A DNA stretch of 64,000 bases. It comes from Bacteroidota bacterium. Lineage in GTDB: Bacteria; Bacteroidota; Bacteroidia; Sphingobacteriales; Sphingobacteriaceae. Of the stretch, positions 35,704-43,869 are shown one piece after another. Each line of letters starts with the position of its first letter. The stretch's first letter is position 1. The position numbers and the translations under genes are program-made. Location: assembly GCA_023427985.1 (NCBI GenBank), contig JAEYZM010000012.1:62001-126000 (forward strand). Reading direction: 5' to 3'. The notes beneath the pieces were generated by a model. It had not been told where the DNA came from and searched no databases. It saw only the letters and a program-made list of their open reading frames with translations.

Positions 35704-36294
35704 ATGAACCGTAACCTAATTAGTGATAAAGATCTCGTACATCTGTATGTGTCAGGAGACGAATCGGCGCTAGCTACATTGCTTAGCCGTCACAAATCGA
35801 AAATTTACACATCTATTTATTTATTGGTTAAGGATCGTTACTTGGCAGAAGACATTTTCCAAGACACCTTTATTAAGGTAATAAATACCCTTAAATCGGG
35901 AAAATACAACGAGGAGGGCAAATTTTTACCTTGGGTACTTCGTATATCGCATAATTTGGTAATCGACCATTTTAGAAGGGAAAAACGCAATCCTACGATC
36001 ACCAATCAAGACGGTTTCGATATTTTCGATGTTTTGGGAATTAGCGAAGAAAGCATAGAAGACAAGAAACTTAGGGATGAAAATCATAAGGAATTAAAAG
36101 TATTGATTCAGCAATTGCCCGAGGAGCAAAAAGAAGTGTTGATTATGCGTCATTATGCCGATTTGAGTTTCAAGGAGATTGCCGATTTAACTGGAGTGAG
36201 TATAAATACTGCATTAGGACGTATGAGATATGCTTTAAACAACCTTAGAAGGATGATGCAGGAGCGCGAACACAGTTTTAAACAATATTTGTAA
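35704..36294 (+). CDS. RNA polymerase ECF-type sigma-70 factor
   Basis: A 196-residue sigma factor. Region 2 shows LAEDIFQDTFIKVINTL and LPWVLRISHNLVIDHFRREK; region 4 shows LPEEQKEVLIMRHYADLSFK and EIADLTGVSINTALGRMRYA, the helix-turn-helix. The ATG at 35704 follows ACGGAGGACATT, a strong Shine-Dalgarno. A near copy of this box (AAGGAGGACACATTAT) occurs at about 35641 without a start codon. A small gene follows after a hairpin. Regulon unknown. Confidence 0.93.
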   Translation: MNRNLISDKDLVHLYVSGDESALATLLSRHKSKIYTSIYLLVKDRYLAEDIFQDTFIKVINTLKSGKYNEEGKFLPWVLRISHNLVIDHFRREKRNPTITNQDGFDIFDVLGISEESIEDKKLRDENHKELKVLIQQLPEEQKEVLIMRHYADLSFKEIADLTGVSINTALGRMRYALNNLRRMMQEREHSFKQYL

Positions 36295-36306
36295 AAGCTG
36301 TACAAT

Positions 36307-36353
36307 AAGCCTAGGGTCAATGCGTTATATATGCAAATTTAAACCCAAGGCTT
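36307..36353 (+). promoter_or_regulatory. Hairpin ending at the start codon of the 74-residue gene
   Basis: AAGCCT-A-GGGT (36307-36317) pairs with ACCC-A-AGGCTT (36343-36353) with one A-A mismatch. The right arm contains the only SD-like sequence (AAGG) and ends on the base before the ATG at 36354. TGC...GCA pairing inside the loop could extend it. It would occlude ribosome access; no T-run follows, so it is not a terminator. Confidence 0.5.
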
Positions 36354-36578
36354 ATGGTAGAAAGCTCTACACAAAATGAAATGATTATGGCTATGTATCA
36401 CGAATTAAATTCAGACGACATGGCTAACCTAGAAACACTACTGGAAAAAAATGAAGAATTTGAAAACAACTTTGAAGATTTAAGTGTTCTTAAATCAGAG
36501 TTGGATAAATTGATAGAAGCGCCAAGCAACGATGTTGTGCAACGCATACTCAATTATTCGATTTCTTACATTAAGTAA
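36354..36578 (+). CDS. Small acidic protein following the ECF sigma factor
   Basis: A 74-residue acidic protein with no membrane segment or cysteine motif. It contains MIMAMYHELNSDDMANLETL and a helical stretch LKSELDKLIEAPSNDVVQRI. I do not recognise it as a known anti-sigma family. It lies 59 nt after the sigma gene and ends before a strong terminator, so it is in the same transcript and may be a soluble regulator or partner of the sigma factor. Its start region is covered by a hairpin. Confidence 0.65.
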   Translation: MVESSTQNEMIMAMYHELNSDDMANLETLLEKNEEFENNFEDLSVLKSELDKLIEAPSNDVVQRILNYSISYIK

Positions 36579-36596
36579 GGTTTTTTTCAAAGGTGG

Positions 36597-36633
36597 ATCC
36601 GACAATGCGCAAGTGTTGTCGGATTTTTTTTTG
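36597..36633 (+). terminator. Rho-independent terminator after the ECF sigma operon
   Basis: ATCCGACAA (36597-36605) pairs with TTGTCGGAT (36616-36624) and is followed by nine Ts. Confidence 0.92.
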
Positions 36634-36662
36634 CATATTTATTGGCAATTATTGCTTGAATC

Positions 36663-37307
36663 ATGACTAAAAAAGAACGATACGAACATATATTATCTTA
36701 TTTCGAAAAACATGTTCCCGATGCGGAGACAGAATTGCATTATAGCAATCCTTTTGAATTATTGGTGGCCGTTTCACTATCGGCGCAGTGTACCGACAAA
36801 AGAGTGAACATGGTTACTCCAAAATTATTTAAAGATTTCCCTAATCCCGAAGCATTAGCAAATACGAGTTCGGATGTGATATTTGAATATATCAGAAGTA
36901 TCTCTTATCCCAACAATAAAGCAAAGCATTTAGTGGGAATGGCTAAAATGTTGGTAGAAGAATTTAATTCAGAAGTGCCCGACAATATTGAAGATTTACA
37001 AAAATTACCCGGTGTAGGAAGAAAAACAGCAAATGTAATTGTATCGGTAATACATCAAGCACCTGCAATGGCAGTAGATACGCATGTTTTCAGAGTGTCG
37101 GCTCGACTAGGTTTAACCACCAATGCAAAAACACCATTGGCTGCAGAAAAGCAATTGGTAAAATTTATACCAGCAGATAAAATACATATCGCACATCATT
37201 GGCTTATATTGCATGGAAGATATACTTGTCTTGCAAGAAGTCCAAAATGTTTGGAGTGTGGCATTGCGGAATACTGTAAATATTTCAAAAAAAATAATCC
37301 GTTATAA
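36663..37307 (+). CDS. nth: Endonuclease III
   Basis: A 214-residue bifunctional DNA glycosylase/AP lyase for oxidised pyrimidines. LLVAVSLSAQCTDKRVN opens the HhH-GPD fold; LPGVGRKTANVIVSV carries the helix-hairpin-helix and catalytic Lys; VDTHVFRVSARLGL holds the catalytic Asp. The 4Fe-4S loop CLARSPKCLECGIAEYC has the C-x6-C-x2-C-x5-C spacing. Complete and of normal length; it stands alone after a terminator. Confidence 0.97.
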   Translation: MTKKERYEHILSYFEKHVPDAETELHYSNPFELLVAVSLSAQCTDKRVNMVTPKLFKDFPNPEALANTSSDVIFEYIRSISYPNNKAKHLVGMAKMLVEEFNSEVPDNIEDLQKLPGVGRKTANVIVSVIHQAPAMAVDTHVFRVSARLGLTTNAKTPLAAEKQLVKFIPADKIHIAHHWLILHGRYTCLARSPKCLECGIAEYCKYFKKNNPL

Positions 37308-37381
37308 TTTTTACTATTTTTTTTAAGTTTATTATACGAGTAATTAAATAATATTGAGTCTAATAGATTCGTTTATTTCAC

Positions 37382-37888
37382 ATGTATAAACTAAACAAAA
37401 ACTTAATACCCATATTTCTTTTTGTTTTTTTATTTAATTCTTCATTTGCTCAGCACAGTATTGGATTAAAACTTGGTGGAGCTAACTTTATAGGTGGAAG
37501 TATTAATTATAATTATAAACTAGAAACTAATTTCTTAAAGGAAAGATATATCTTGATAAGTACTGGATTAGGATATACACCTTGGGGACCATCCTATATT
37601 TTTAATGGTTCAATATCTTATCATCAAAAACGGATTGGAATTGGAATAGATCATACAAGATTCTATAATGAATTCTTTTTTGAAACATATGGAAGTAATA
37701 ATTTTATCGATTTACTACTTTACCCAAACATAAGTTATCAGATACTTAATAAAAGAATTGAACTGACTTTTAGTTCTGGTACATATTTCGCTTTTAGTAG
37801 ATATAGAATATCTTCAAATGATAGAAAAATGTCATTTCTTGGAGATATAATACCAGGTGCTGGGTTAAGTATAAACTATAATTTATAG
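37382..37888 (+). CDS. Hypothetical exported protein, probable small outer-membrane beta-barrel
   Basis: A 168-residue protein with a signal peptide (cleavage after about SSFAQ, residue 24). The mature part opens with HSIGLKLGGANFIGGSINYN and continues as alternating polar/aromatic stretches ending LSINYNL, a pattern of small outer-membrane barrels. No specific family is recognised. The DNA is very AT-rich. Confidence 0.65.
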   Translation: MYKLNKNLIPIFLFVFLFNSSFAQHSIGLKLGGANFIGGSINYNYKLETNFLKERYILISTGLGYTPWGPSYIFNGSISYHQKRIGIGIDHTRFYNEFFFETYGSNNFIDLLLYPNISYQILNKRIELTFSSGTYFAFSRYRISSNDRKMSFLGDIIPGAGLSINYNL

Positions 37889-37913
37889 TATATTTACTTA
37901 AAATCTAATTGCT

Positions 37914-38213
37914 ATGGAAATTTACAACAATTTAGTAGAAGCCATAAATGGTTTAAAGCAACAAGGCTATGGAATTGATTATAATTTAGAACAAAATTGT
38001 ATCATCTGTTCTAATAAAATTCATAAGCTACATGCAGAAGAATTTAAAGTTGATAAATACTTTAGATTTGATGGCGATACCAATCCAGAAGAGGAAAGCA
38101 TTATCTATGCGATATCTTCTTTAAATGATGAGTTAAAAGGAATACTTATTAATGGATTTGGAAGTATGAGTGACGACATGACAAATGAAATGATTGAAAA
38201 GTTAAAAATATGA
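37914..38213 (+). CDS. Small conserved protein (often listed as phosphoribosylpyrophosphate synthetase)
   Basis: A 99-residue soluble protein resembling a Bacteroidota family of about 100 residues that carries the misleading database name phosphoribosylpyrophosphate synthetase; it has no PRPP-binding motif. Conserved-looking stretches are GYGIDYNLEQNCIICSNKIH, with two Cys, and RFDGDTNPEEESIIYAISS. Function unknown. It overlaps the DinB-like gene by 4 nt (ATGA). Confidence 0.65.
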   Translation: MEIYNNLVEAINGLKQQGYGIDYNLEQNCIICSNKIHKLHAEEFKVDKYFRFDGDTNPEEESIIYAISSLNDELKGILINGFGSMSDDMTNEMIEKLKI

Positions 38214-38650
38214 AGAATATACAATTTTTATTAAGCAGAGATTTAAATAAATTAAAGGAAGAATTATCTGCATACGATGATGAAACGTTAATATGGAAAA
38301 TAGATAAAAACATTAGTAATTCAGCAGGAAATTTATGTCTGCACATCATCGGCAATCTAAATCATTTCATAGGTGCAGTATTAGGAAACACTGGCTATCA
38401 AAGAAATAGGGAGCAAGAATTTAGTGTTAAAGATATGTCGAGAGAACGATTGATCGGATATACCGATTTTACTATTAAAATGATTAACGATACTCTAAAT
38501 CAAATTCCAGAAAGCGATTATAAAAAAACATATCCTCAAAAAATAAATGATATGGAATTGGATATTGAAAGTATGATGATTTATTTAACGGTGCATCTCT
38601 CCTATCATCTGGGACAAATCAATTATCATAGAAGGTTGATCACAGCATGA
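38210..38650 (+). CDS. DinB/DUF1572 family protein
   Basis: A 146-residue four-helix protein of the DinB-like superfamily. NLCLHIIGNLNHFIGAVLG and LTVHLSYHLGQINYHRRLI supply the His residues expected to bind a metal. Family members include thiol transferases and DNA-damage-inducible proteins, but most are uncharacterised. It overlaps its neighbours on both sides by 4 nt, so the block 37914-40797 is probably co-transcribed. Confidence 0.75.
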   Translation: MKNIQFLLSRDLNKLKEELSAYDDETLIWKIDKNISNSAGNLCLHIIGNLNHFIGAVLGNTGYQRNREQEFSVKDMSRERLIGYTDFTIKMINDTLNQIPESDYKKTYPQKINDMELDIESMMIYLTVHLSYHLGQINYHRRLITA

Positions 38651-39366
38651 AAGAATTAGAGGATTACGATTGGTTTCCAAAAATTCTTAGGCAATATCAA
38701 ACCGATTATATTGGTTCAGTTGTCAAATGGTTTAATGCTTATTCCCCTATCATCGATTATCTGAACTCTCAAGCTTTTTATGCAAAAACAAATTGGGATT
38801 TATGTTCAGGATCTTCTGAGCCAGCCTTGAGCATATTCAAGAAACAAAACAAATTTGACAAATTAATTCTTAGCGATAAATACCCACATAATTTCACTAT
38901 CAATACAAATAGAATTGAATATTTGAATGAAAGTATTGATGTATTAGAATTAAATTTTAAAAAGGAAAATTGTTATACCATGTACAATGCTTTTCATCAT
39001 TTTAATTCTAGAGAACAAGTTGAAATTGCAAAACATGTGATAGATAATGAATCCGAACTCATTATTGCAGAAATATTGGAGCCAACTATTTTGAATTATA
39101 TAAAAATATTTTTTGCTACAACATTAGGGATTTTACTTTTAAGCCCTTTTATTAAACCATTTAGCTTAAAACGATTATTTTTCAGCTACCTCTTACCGAT
39201 AAATATTTTAACAATTTGTTACGATGGATTGGTCTCCGTTTCAAAGTCAAAAACTGTCGGCGAATATCAAGATATATTTAGTACATTAGGTAATAAGGTC
39301 AAAATTATCAAATATAAAAATTTATGGAGCCCAGTTATTCTAATACATATAAAAGCAATAAATTAA
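38647..39366 (+). CDS. Class I methyltransferase-like membrane-associated protein
   Basis: A 239-residue protein. TNWDLCSGSSEPALSIFKK (48-66) resembles SAM-binding motif I with the pattern D-x-x-S-G, followed by KLILSDKYP as motif II; YTMYNAFHHF is at the motif IV position. Two hydrophobic stretches (about 151-169 and 177-196) suggest membrane attachment. The gene overlaps the UbiA prenyltransferase gene by 43 nt, so a lipid-soluble substrate such as a prenylated aromatic is plausible. No close family is recognised. Confidence 0.6.
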   Translation: MKELEDYDWFPKILRQYQTDYIGSVVKWFNAYSPIIDYLNSQAFYAKTNWDLCSGSSEPALSIFKKQNKFDKLILSDKYPHNFTINTNRIEYLNESIDVLELNFKKENCYTMYNAFHHFNSREQVEIAKHVIDNESELIIAEILEPTILNYIKIFFATTLGILLLSPFIKPFSLKRLFFSYLLPINILTICYDGLVSVSKSKTVGEYQDIFSTLGNKVKIIKYKNLWSPVILIHIKAIN

Positions 39367-40262
39367 CTTTAAAAAAGATATGGGCATTTAGTAGACCTCA
39401 TACCATCATCGGTAGCGTGGTTAGTATTTTTACGATATTCTTTATCATAAGTAGTGAACAACAAAACTACCATATTCCTTACCTTATTGCCGCACTTATT
39501 ATTGGGATTGCATGCAATGTATTTATTGTTGGCATAAATCAGATTGCCGACATAGAATTGGATAAAATTAACAAACCCTATTTACCATTGGCGTCCGGAG
39601 AGCTAAGTGTTGAATCGGCACGAATAATTATTTATACTGCATCCATACTCGCTTTGCTAATTGCATCATTTATTCACTTCTACTTATTTATAACAATTCT
39701 GCTCTCCTTATTCATTGGTTGGTCCTATTCTATGCCACCTATTTATTTCAAGAAACATCATATAGGTTCAGCATTTGCTATAAGTTTTGTTCGAGCATTC
39801 CTATTGAATTTTTGTGGGTATATAATATTCAATGATTTAATTAACGATTCCAAAGAGATCAACATCGACATAATTATCTTAAGCATTTTTATATTCTTAT
39901 TCAGCATTGTTATCTCTTGGTTCAAAGATTTGAACGATGTTGAAGGCGATAAAGAATTTGCATTAAAAACTATTCCTGTTTTATACTCTACTAGGACGGC
40001 GATTAGGATGGGACTTGCATTAATCTGTTTTGCATATATTTTTTGTGTGTTCGCATATTCTAATTTGATTCTTGAATACCAAAATAGTACAAGGGCATTA
40101 TTTCTGATGTTGGGAAATTTCATTTTGATGCTCGTATTTCTTTGGTTCGTGATTAAAGTTGACTTAAAAAGCAAAACATCGATTCAAGTATTTTATAAAA
40201 AATTCTGGCTCTTGTTCTTTGCAGAATATCTTTTATTTTTATTGGGATATTTAATATTCTAA
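39324..40262 (+). CDS. UbiA prenyltransferase, homogentisate prenyltransferase-like
   Basis: A 312-residue polytopic UbiA-family enzyme. Motif 1 is N72-QIADIELD80 followed by NKPYLPLASG (83-92), and motif 2 is KDLNDVEGDK (201-210); both Mg-prenyl-diphosphate motifs are intact. FSRPHTIIGS (22-31) and the NKPYLPLASG phrase are typical of homogentisate phytyl/solanesyl transferases rather than of MenA or COX10. The aromatic substrate might be the homogentisate made by HppD. Start is ATG 39324, 43 nt inside the methyltransferase-like gene, with no later start possible. Confidence 0.78.
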   Translation: MEPSYSNTYKSNKLTLKKIWAFSRPHTIIGSVVSIFTIFFIISSEQQNYHIPYLIAALIIGIACNVFIVGINQIADIELDKINKPYLPLASGELSVESARIIIYTASILALLIASFIHFYLFITILLSLFIGWSYSMPPIYFKKHHIGSAFAISFVRAFLLNFCGYIIFNDLINDSKEINIDIIILSIFIFLFSIVISWFKDLNDVEGDKEFALKTIPVLYSTRTAIRMGLALICFAYIFCVFAYSNLILEYQNSTRALFLMLGNFILMLVFLWFVIKVDLKSKTSIQVFYKKFWLLFFAEYLLFLLGYLIF

Positions 40263-40263
40263 A

Positions 40264-40797
40264 ATGGAAAATAATGTACTAGAAACATCGAGATTAAACT
40301 TAAGACCGATTGTAGATTCAGATATAGATTTCATATTTCGAGGCCTTTCGGATCCTAGTGTTATCAAGCATTACGGAGTAAGTTACACAACATTGGAAGC
40401 GACTAAGGAGCAGATGAAATTTTATGCCGATTTAGTGGAACAAGGTACAGGTCGATGGTGGTTAATTGTAGAAGCTTCAAGCACTATTCCTATTGGAGCG
40501 ATAGGAATTAACAATTTAATTAAAGAACATCGGAAAGCAGAAATTGGTTTTTGGATTTTGCCAGAATATTGGGGCAATGGATTTATACCAGAAGCATATG
40601 TTGAAGTTGAAAAATATGTATACAATGTTTTAGGCTTACATCGAATAGAAGCCTTCGTTGAAACTGACAACAACAGTTCTAATCGAAGTCTTGAGAAAAT
40701 GGGTTTTCAATTGGAAGGTACTTTAAGAGAAGTGGAAGTAAAAAATGATCGATACATCAGTCTAAATATTTGGGCTAAATTAAATCCTGAAAGATGA
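40264..40797 (+). CDS. GNAT family N-acetyltransferase (RimJ/RimL type)
   Basis: A 177-residue acetyltransferase. LETSRLNLRPIVDSDIDFI is the typical start, EIGFWILPEYWGNGFIPEAY contains the acetyl-CoA binding region, and HRIEAFVETDNNSSNRSLEK with MGFQLEGTLREVE closes the domain. It would acetylate an amino group, perhaps a protein N-terminus or a small amine. It directly follows the UbiA gene (1 nt gap). Confidence 0.85.
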   Translation: MENNVLETSRLNLRPIVDSDIDFIFRGLSDPSVIKHYGVSYTTLEATKEQMKFYADLVEQGTGRWWLIVEASSTIPIGAIGINNLIKEHRKAEIGFWILPEYWGNGFIPEAYVEVEKYVYNVLGLHRIEAFVETDNNSSNRSLEKMGFQLEGTLREVEVKNDRYISLNIWAKLNPER

Positions 40798-40892
40798 AAG
40801 TGATAGACTTACATTCAACATTCAATTTATTAAGTTAAGGAATATTAGCAGGTACTAGTTCAAGCCCACAAAAAGCCGAATGAAAAAACAAT

Positions 40893-40923
40893 TTTGAAAA
40901 TTAGATGTTATAACATATATTTG
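40893..40923 (+). promoter_or_regulatory. Consensus Bacteroidota promoter before the DODA-type gene
   Basis: TTTG (40893-40896), 19 nt, TATATTTG (40916-40923). Both boxes are perfect and the spacing is ideal; the ATG lies 20 nt downstream. Confidence 0.7.
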
Positions 40924-40943
40924 CATTATTAATTGATTTTCTG

Positions 40944-41828
40944 ATGAATAGAAAGGAATTTTTAGCAGCTTTAACATTAGTACCACTAACAGGAATAGCC
41001 ATGAAGTTAAATAGTTTGAATAAGATAACTGAGCCATTTGCTAAGAGCGAAAAGATGCCAGCATTGTTTTTGGGACATGGAAGTCCAATGAATGCAATTG
41101 AAGAAAATGAGTTTGTGGCTGGTTTTAGAAAAATTGCAAAAACTATTCCGACTCCTACTGCTATTTTATGTATATCGGCACATTGGGAAACACCCGGCAC
41201 ATTTGTTACAACAGCAGAGTTTCCTAAAACGATTCATGATTTCGGGGGATTCCCAAAAGCTTTATTTGATGTGCAATATCCAGCACCAGGATCTCCTGAA
41301 TTGGCAAATGATGTAAAAAATCTCATAAAGAAAACAGAAGTTGGATTAGACGATAAATGGGGATTAGACCATGGGGCATGGAGTGTTATTAAACATTTAT
41401 ATCCCGATGCCAATATTCCCGTTATACAAATGAGTATCGATTATAGACAGTCGCCACAGTACCATTACGAACTTGCTCAAGAACTAAAATCATTAAGACA
41501 TAAAGGTGTTTTAATAATTGGTAGTGGGAACATGGTGCATAACTTAGGATTAGTTGCTTGGAACCGATTGAATGATGAAGAATACGGTTATGATTGGGCA
41601 ATAGAAGCCAGCACAAAGATGAAGGATTTTATAATGAATGGCGATCATCAGTCCTTAATCAAATTTAAGTCGATGGGTAAAGCTTTTGATCTAGCAATTC
41701 CTACACCAGAACATTATCTACCATTAATCTATAGTCTAGCTTTACAAGATTCAAAAGATAAAATTGAATTATTTAACGACAAAGCAATTGCAGGATCATT
41801 AACCATGACTTCTGTAAAGATATCATAA
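40944..41828 (+). CDS. ygiD: 4,5-DOPA dioxygenase extradiol-like protein (YgiD/LigB family)
   Basis: A 294-residue class III extradiol dioxygenase-like protein. Metal-binding and catalytic His residues are at LGHGSPMN (His45), ISAHWET (His80), NMVHNLG (His199) and TPEHYLP (His257). The N-terminus MNRKEFLAALTLVPLTGIA resembles a Tat-like or Sec signal, an extension of about 38 residues over the E. coli YgiD core; export is possible. The natural substrate of this family is uncertain beyond DOPA in plants and test substrates. It has its own consensus promoter. Confidence 0.82.
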   Translation: MNRKEFLAALTLVPLTGIAMKLNSLNKITEPFAKSEKMPALFLGHGSPMNAIEENEFVAGFRKIAKTIPTPTAILCISAHWETPGTFVTTAEFPKTIHDFGGFPKALFDVQYPAPGSPELANDVKNLIKKTEVGLDDKWGLDHGAWSVIKHLYPDANIPVIQMSIDYRQSPQYHYELAQELKSLRHKGVLIIGSGNMVHNLGLVAWNRLNDEEYGYDWAIEASTKMKDFIMNGDHQSLIKFKSMGKAFDLAIPTPEHYLPLIYSLALQDSKDKIELFNDKAIAGSLTMTSVKIS

Positions 41829-41873
41829 TAGAATTTTAACTACAGCAATTCTAAAATTTTTATATTTTTAAAT

Positions 41874-42647
41874 ATGGATATTTTAATAATTGCTGTTGTT
41901 GCTTTTATAGCTTCAATTCTTACATTCTTTTCTGGATTCGGCTTAGGCACATTATTAACTCCAGTATTTCTCCTCTTCTTTCCCATAGAAATTGCTATAA
42001 CATTAACAGCATTAGTACATTTCTTCAACAATATTGCAAAAGTATTTTTGGTCTACAAACAATTGAATAAAGAAGTATTTTTAAAATTTGGTATCGCAGC
42101 AATAATTGCAGCTTTTATTGGTTCTTGGCTTTTAGTTAAACTACCAAACGCTGGCACAGTGTACACTTATGAAATGTTCAATAAAACATACAATATTCTA
42201 CTTATCAAATTAATAATTGGTATTGTTTTAATGATATTCTCGTTAATGGAAGTGATACCCTACTTTAAAAATATTCAATTTTCAAAAGACAAATTATTTA
42301 TCGGGGGCTTACTAAGCGGATTCTTTGGAGGCCTTTCTGGCAATCAAGGTGCTTTACGTTCGGCATTTTTGATTAAGGCGGGATTAAGCAAAGAATCATT
42401 TATTGCTACAGGAGTAATCATTGCATTGTGCATTGACCTAAGTAGAATAAGTGTTTATTTAACAAACATAAGATTCAGTGAAATTGAATCAAATATAACC
42501 GTATTATCTATCGCTACCTGTTCTGCTATAATAGGTGCTGTTATCGGAAATAAATTATTAAAAAAAATAACTTTAGAATTCTTACAAGTTATTGTGGCTA
42601 TTTTTCTGTTTGTTATTTCTGCGGGCATGATATTAGGAATATTATAA
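41874..42647 (+). CDS. TauE/SafE family membrane permease
   Basis: A 257-residue membrane protein with two repeated halves of about four segments each; FFSGFGLGTLLTPVFLLFFP in the first half and GLLSGFFGGLSGNQGALRSA in the second are the family's characteristic GxGxG-like turns. Family members export sulfite, sulfoacetate or other anions. Substrate unknown here. The start is 45 nt after the DODA-type gene. Confidence 0.85.
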   Translation: MDILIIAVVAFIASILTFFSGFGLGTLLTPVFLLFFPIEIAITLTALVHFFNNIAKVFLVYKQLNKEVFLKFGIAAIIAAFIGSWLLVKLPNAGTVYTYEMFNKTYNILLIKLIIGIVLMIFSLMEVIPYFKNIQFSKDKLFIGGLLSGFFGGLSGNQGALRSAFLIKAGLSKESFIATGVIIALCIDLSRISVYLTNIRFSEIESNITVLSIATCSAIIGAVIGNKLLKKITLEFLQVIVAIFLFVISAGMILGIL

Positions 42648-42665
42648 ATTAATTTTACATTTTAT

Positions 42666-43103
42666 ATGAAAGAATTCTTTATAGATTTATTTGATTATTC
42701 AAATCAATACAATACAGAATTGATTGAGATTTTCGAAAAACAAACTACGAGTGAGAAATCTCAACTATTGTTTAGCCATATCCTCAATGCACAGCATATA
42801 TGGAATTCTAGAATTATTGCTAAAGAACCTAAGTACGATGTATGGAAAAACCAAGAAATCTCATCGTTTAAAGAAATTCAATTAAATAATTTCAACACCA
42901 GTATACAAATCATAAATCAGTATGATTTAAATTATTTAATCAAATACTCTAATTCTAAGGGACAAAGATTTGAAAATTCCGTAAAAGAGATTTTATTTCA
43001 AATTGTAAACCACACAACCTATCATCGAGCTCAAATTGCAACTGAATTTAAAAATATTGGAATAAAACCTTTATTAACGGATTACATTTTTTATAAACGG
43101 TAA
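42666..43103 (+). CDS. DinB-like family protein
   Basis: A 145-residue helical protein with HILNAQHIWNSRII and FQIVNHTTYHRAQIATEFK, matching the His pattern of DinB/DfrB-like four-helix proteins. Metal-dependent enzymes and stress proteins occur in the superfamily, and this member is unassigned. It is a different subfamily from the 38210 gene. It lies 18 nt after the TauE gene and 6 nt before the DUF2490 gene. Confidence 0.72.
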   Translation: MKEFFIDLFDYSNQYNTELIEIFEKQTTSEKSQLLFSHILNAQHIWNSRIIAKEPKYDVWKNQEISSFKEIQLNNFNTSIQIINQYDLNYLIKYSNSKGQRFENSVKEILFQIVNHTTYHRAQIATEFKNIGIKPLLTDYIFYKR

Positions 43104-43109
43104 AACTCT

Positions 43110-43868
43110 ATGATTAAGAAAGCGTATGTACTAATAATATCAATTATACTATCAACCCCTGGTTTAGCACAAAACAATAGACATAATACTTATGAAAACA
43201 TAGGCTGGTATAACTATTTCGGAACCTTTAATATTAACAATACATTTGCATTGCATTCTGAATATCAATTCAGACGAGCCAACTATATTACAAATTGGCA
43301 GCAATCATTGCTACGTATTGGATTGAATTATACTCCAGTAATTGGGGTACAAATAAGAATGGGATATGCTTGGGTAGAAACTTTTAATTATGGCGACATA
43401 CCATTGAATAGTATGGGAAAAGAATATACTGAGCATCGGATTTTTCAAATGTTACAATTATCCAATAAGATTAATCGCATTGAATTAAGTCATCGTTTTA
43501 TGTTAGAGCAACGATGGGTAGGAAGATATTCAAATGCAAGTCTTAGTAAAGAAGATGAATTTCCATTTCTCAATCGTATGCGCTACATGTTCAGAATACA
43601 AACAGCATTAAAAGGAAGAGAAATAATTGACAAGACCCCTTATATTGCTATATACGATGAAATTTTCATGGGATTTGGCAAGAATGTGAATCTGAATGTA
43701 TTTGACCAGAATAGAATTGGGATTCTCATGGGCTACAGATACAATAAAAATCTAAGAATTGAAGCTGGATATTTGAATCAAACTATTCAATTTGGTAGAT
43801 TAGTAAATAGTCAAAACATATTCCAATACAATAATGGGATAATATTGAACAACTACATTAATTTTTAA
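43110..43868 (+). CDS. DUF2490 domain-containing outer-membrane protein
   Basis: A 252-residue protein with a signal peptide (cleavage after about PGLAQ, residue 21) followed by a beta-strand-rich domain; NLNVFDQNRIGILMGYRYNK and LRIEAGYLNQTIQF are typical of DUF2490, a family of predicted outer-membrane barrels. LSHRFMLEQRWVGRY is also characteristic. Function unknown. It is 1 nt from the DUF4256 gene downstream. Confidence 0.8.
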   Translation: MIKKAYVLIISIILSTPGLAQNNRHNTYENIGWYNYFGTFNINNTFALHSEYQFRRANYITNWQQSLLRIGLNYTPVIGVQIRMGYAWVETFNYGDIPLNSMGKEYTEHRIFQMLQLSNKINRIELSHRFMLEQRWVGRYSNASLSKEDEFPFLNRMRYMFRIQTALKGREIIDKTPYIAIYDEIFMGFGKNVNLNVFDQNRIGILMGYRYNKNLRIEAGYLNQTIQFGRLVNSQNIFQYNNGIILNNYINF

Positions 43869-43869
43869 T

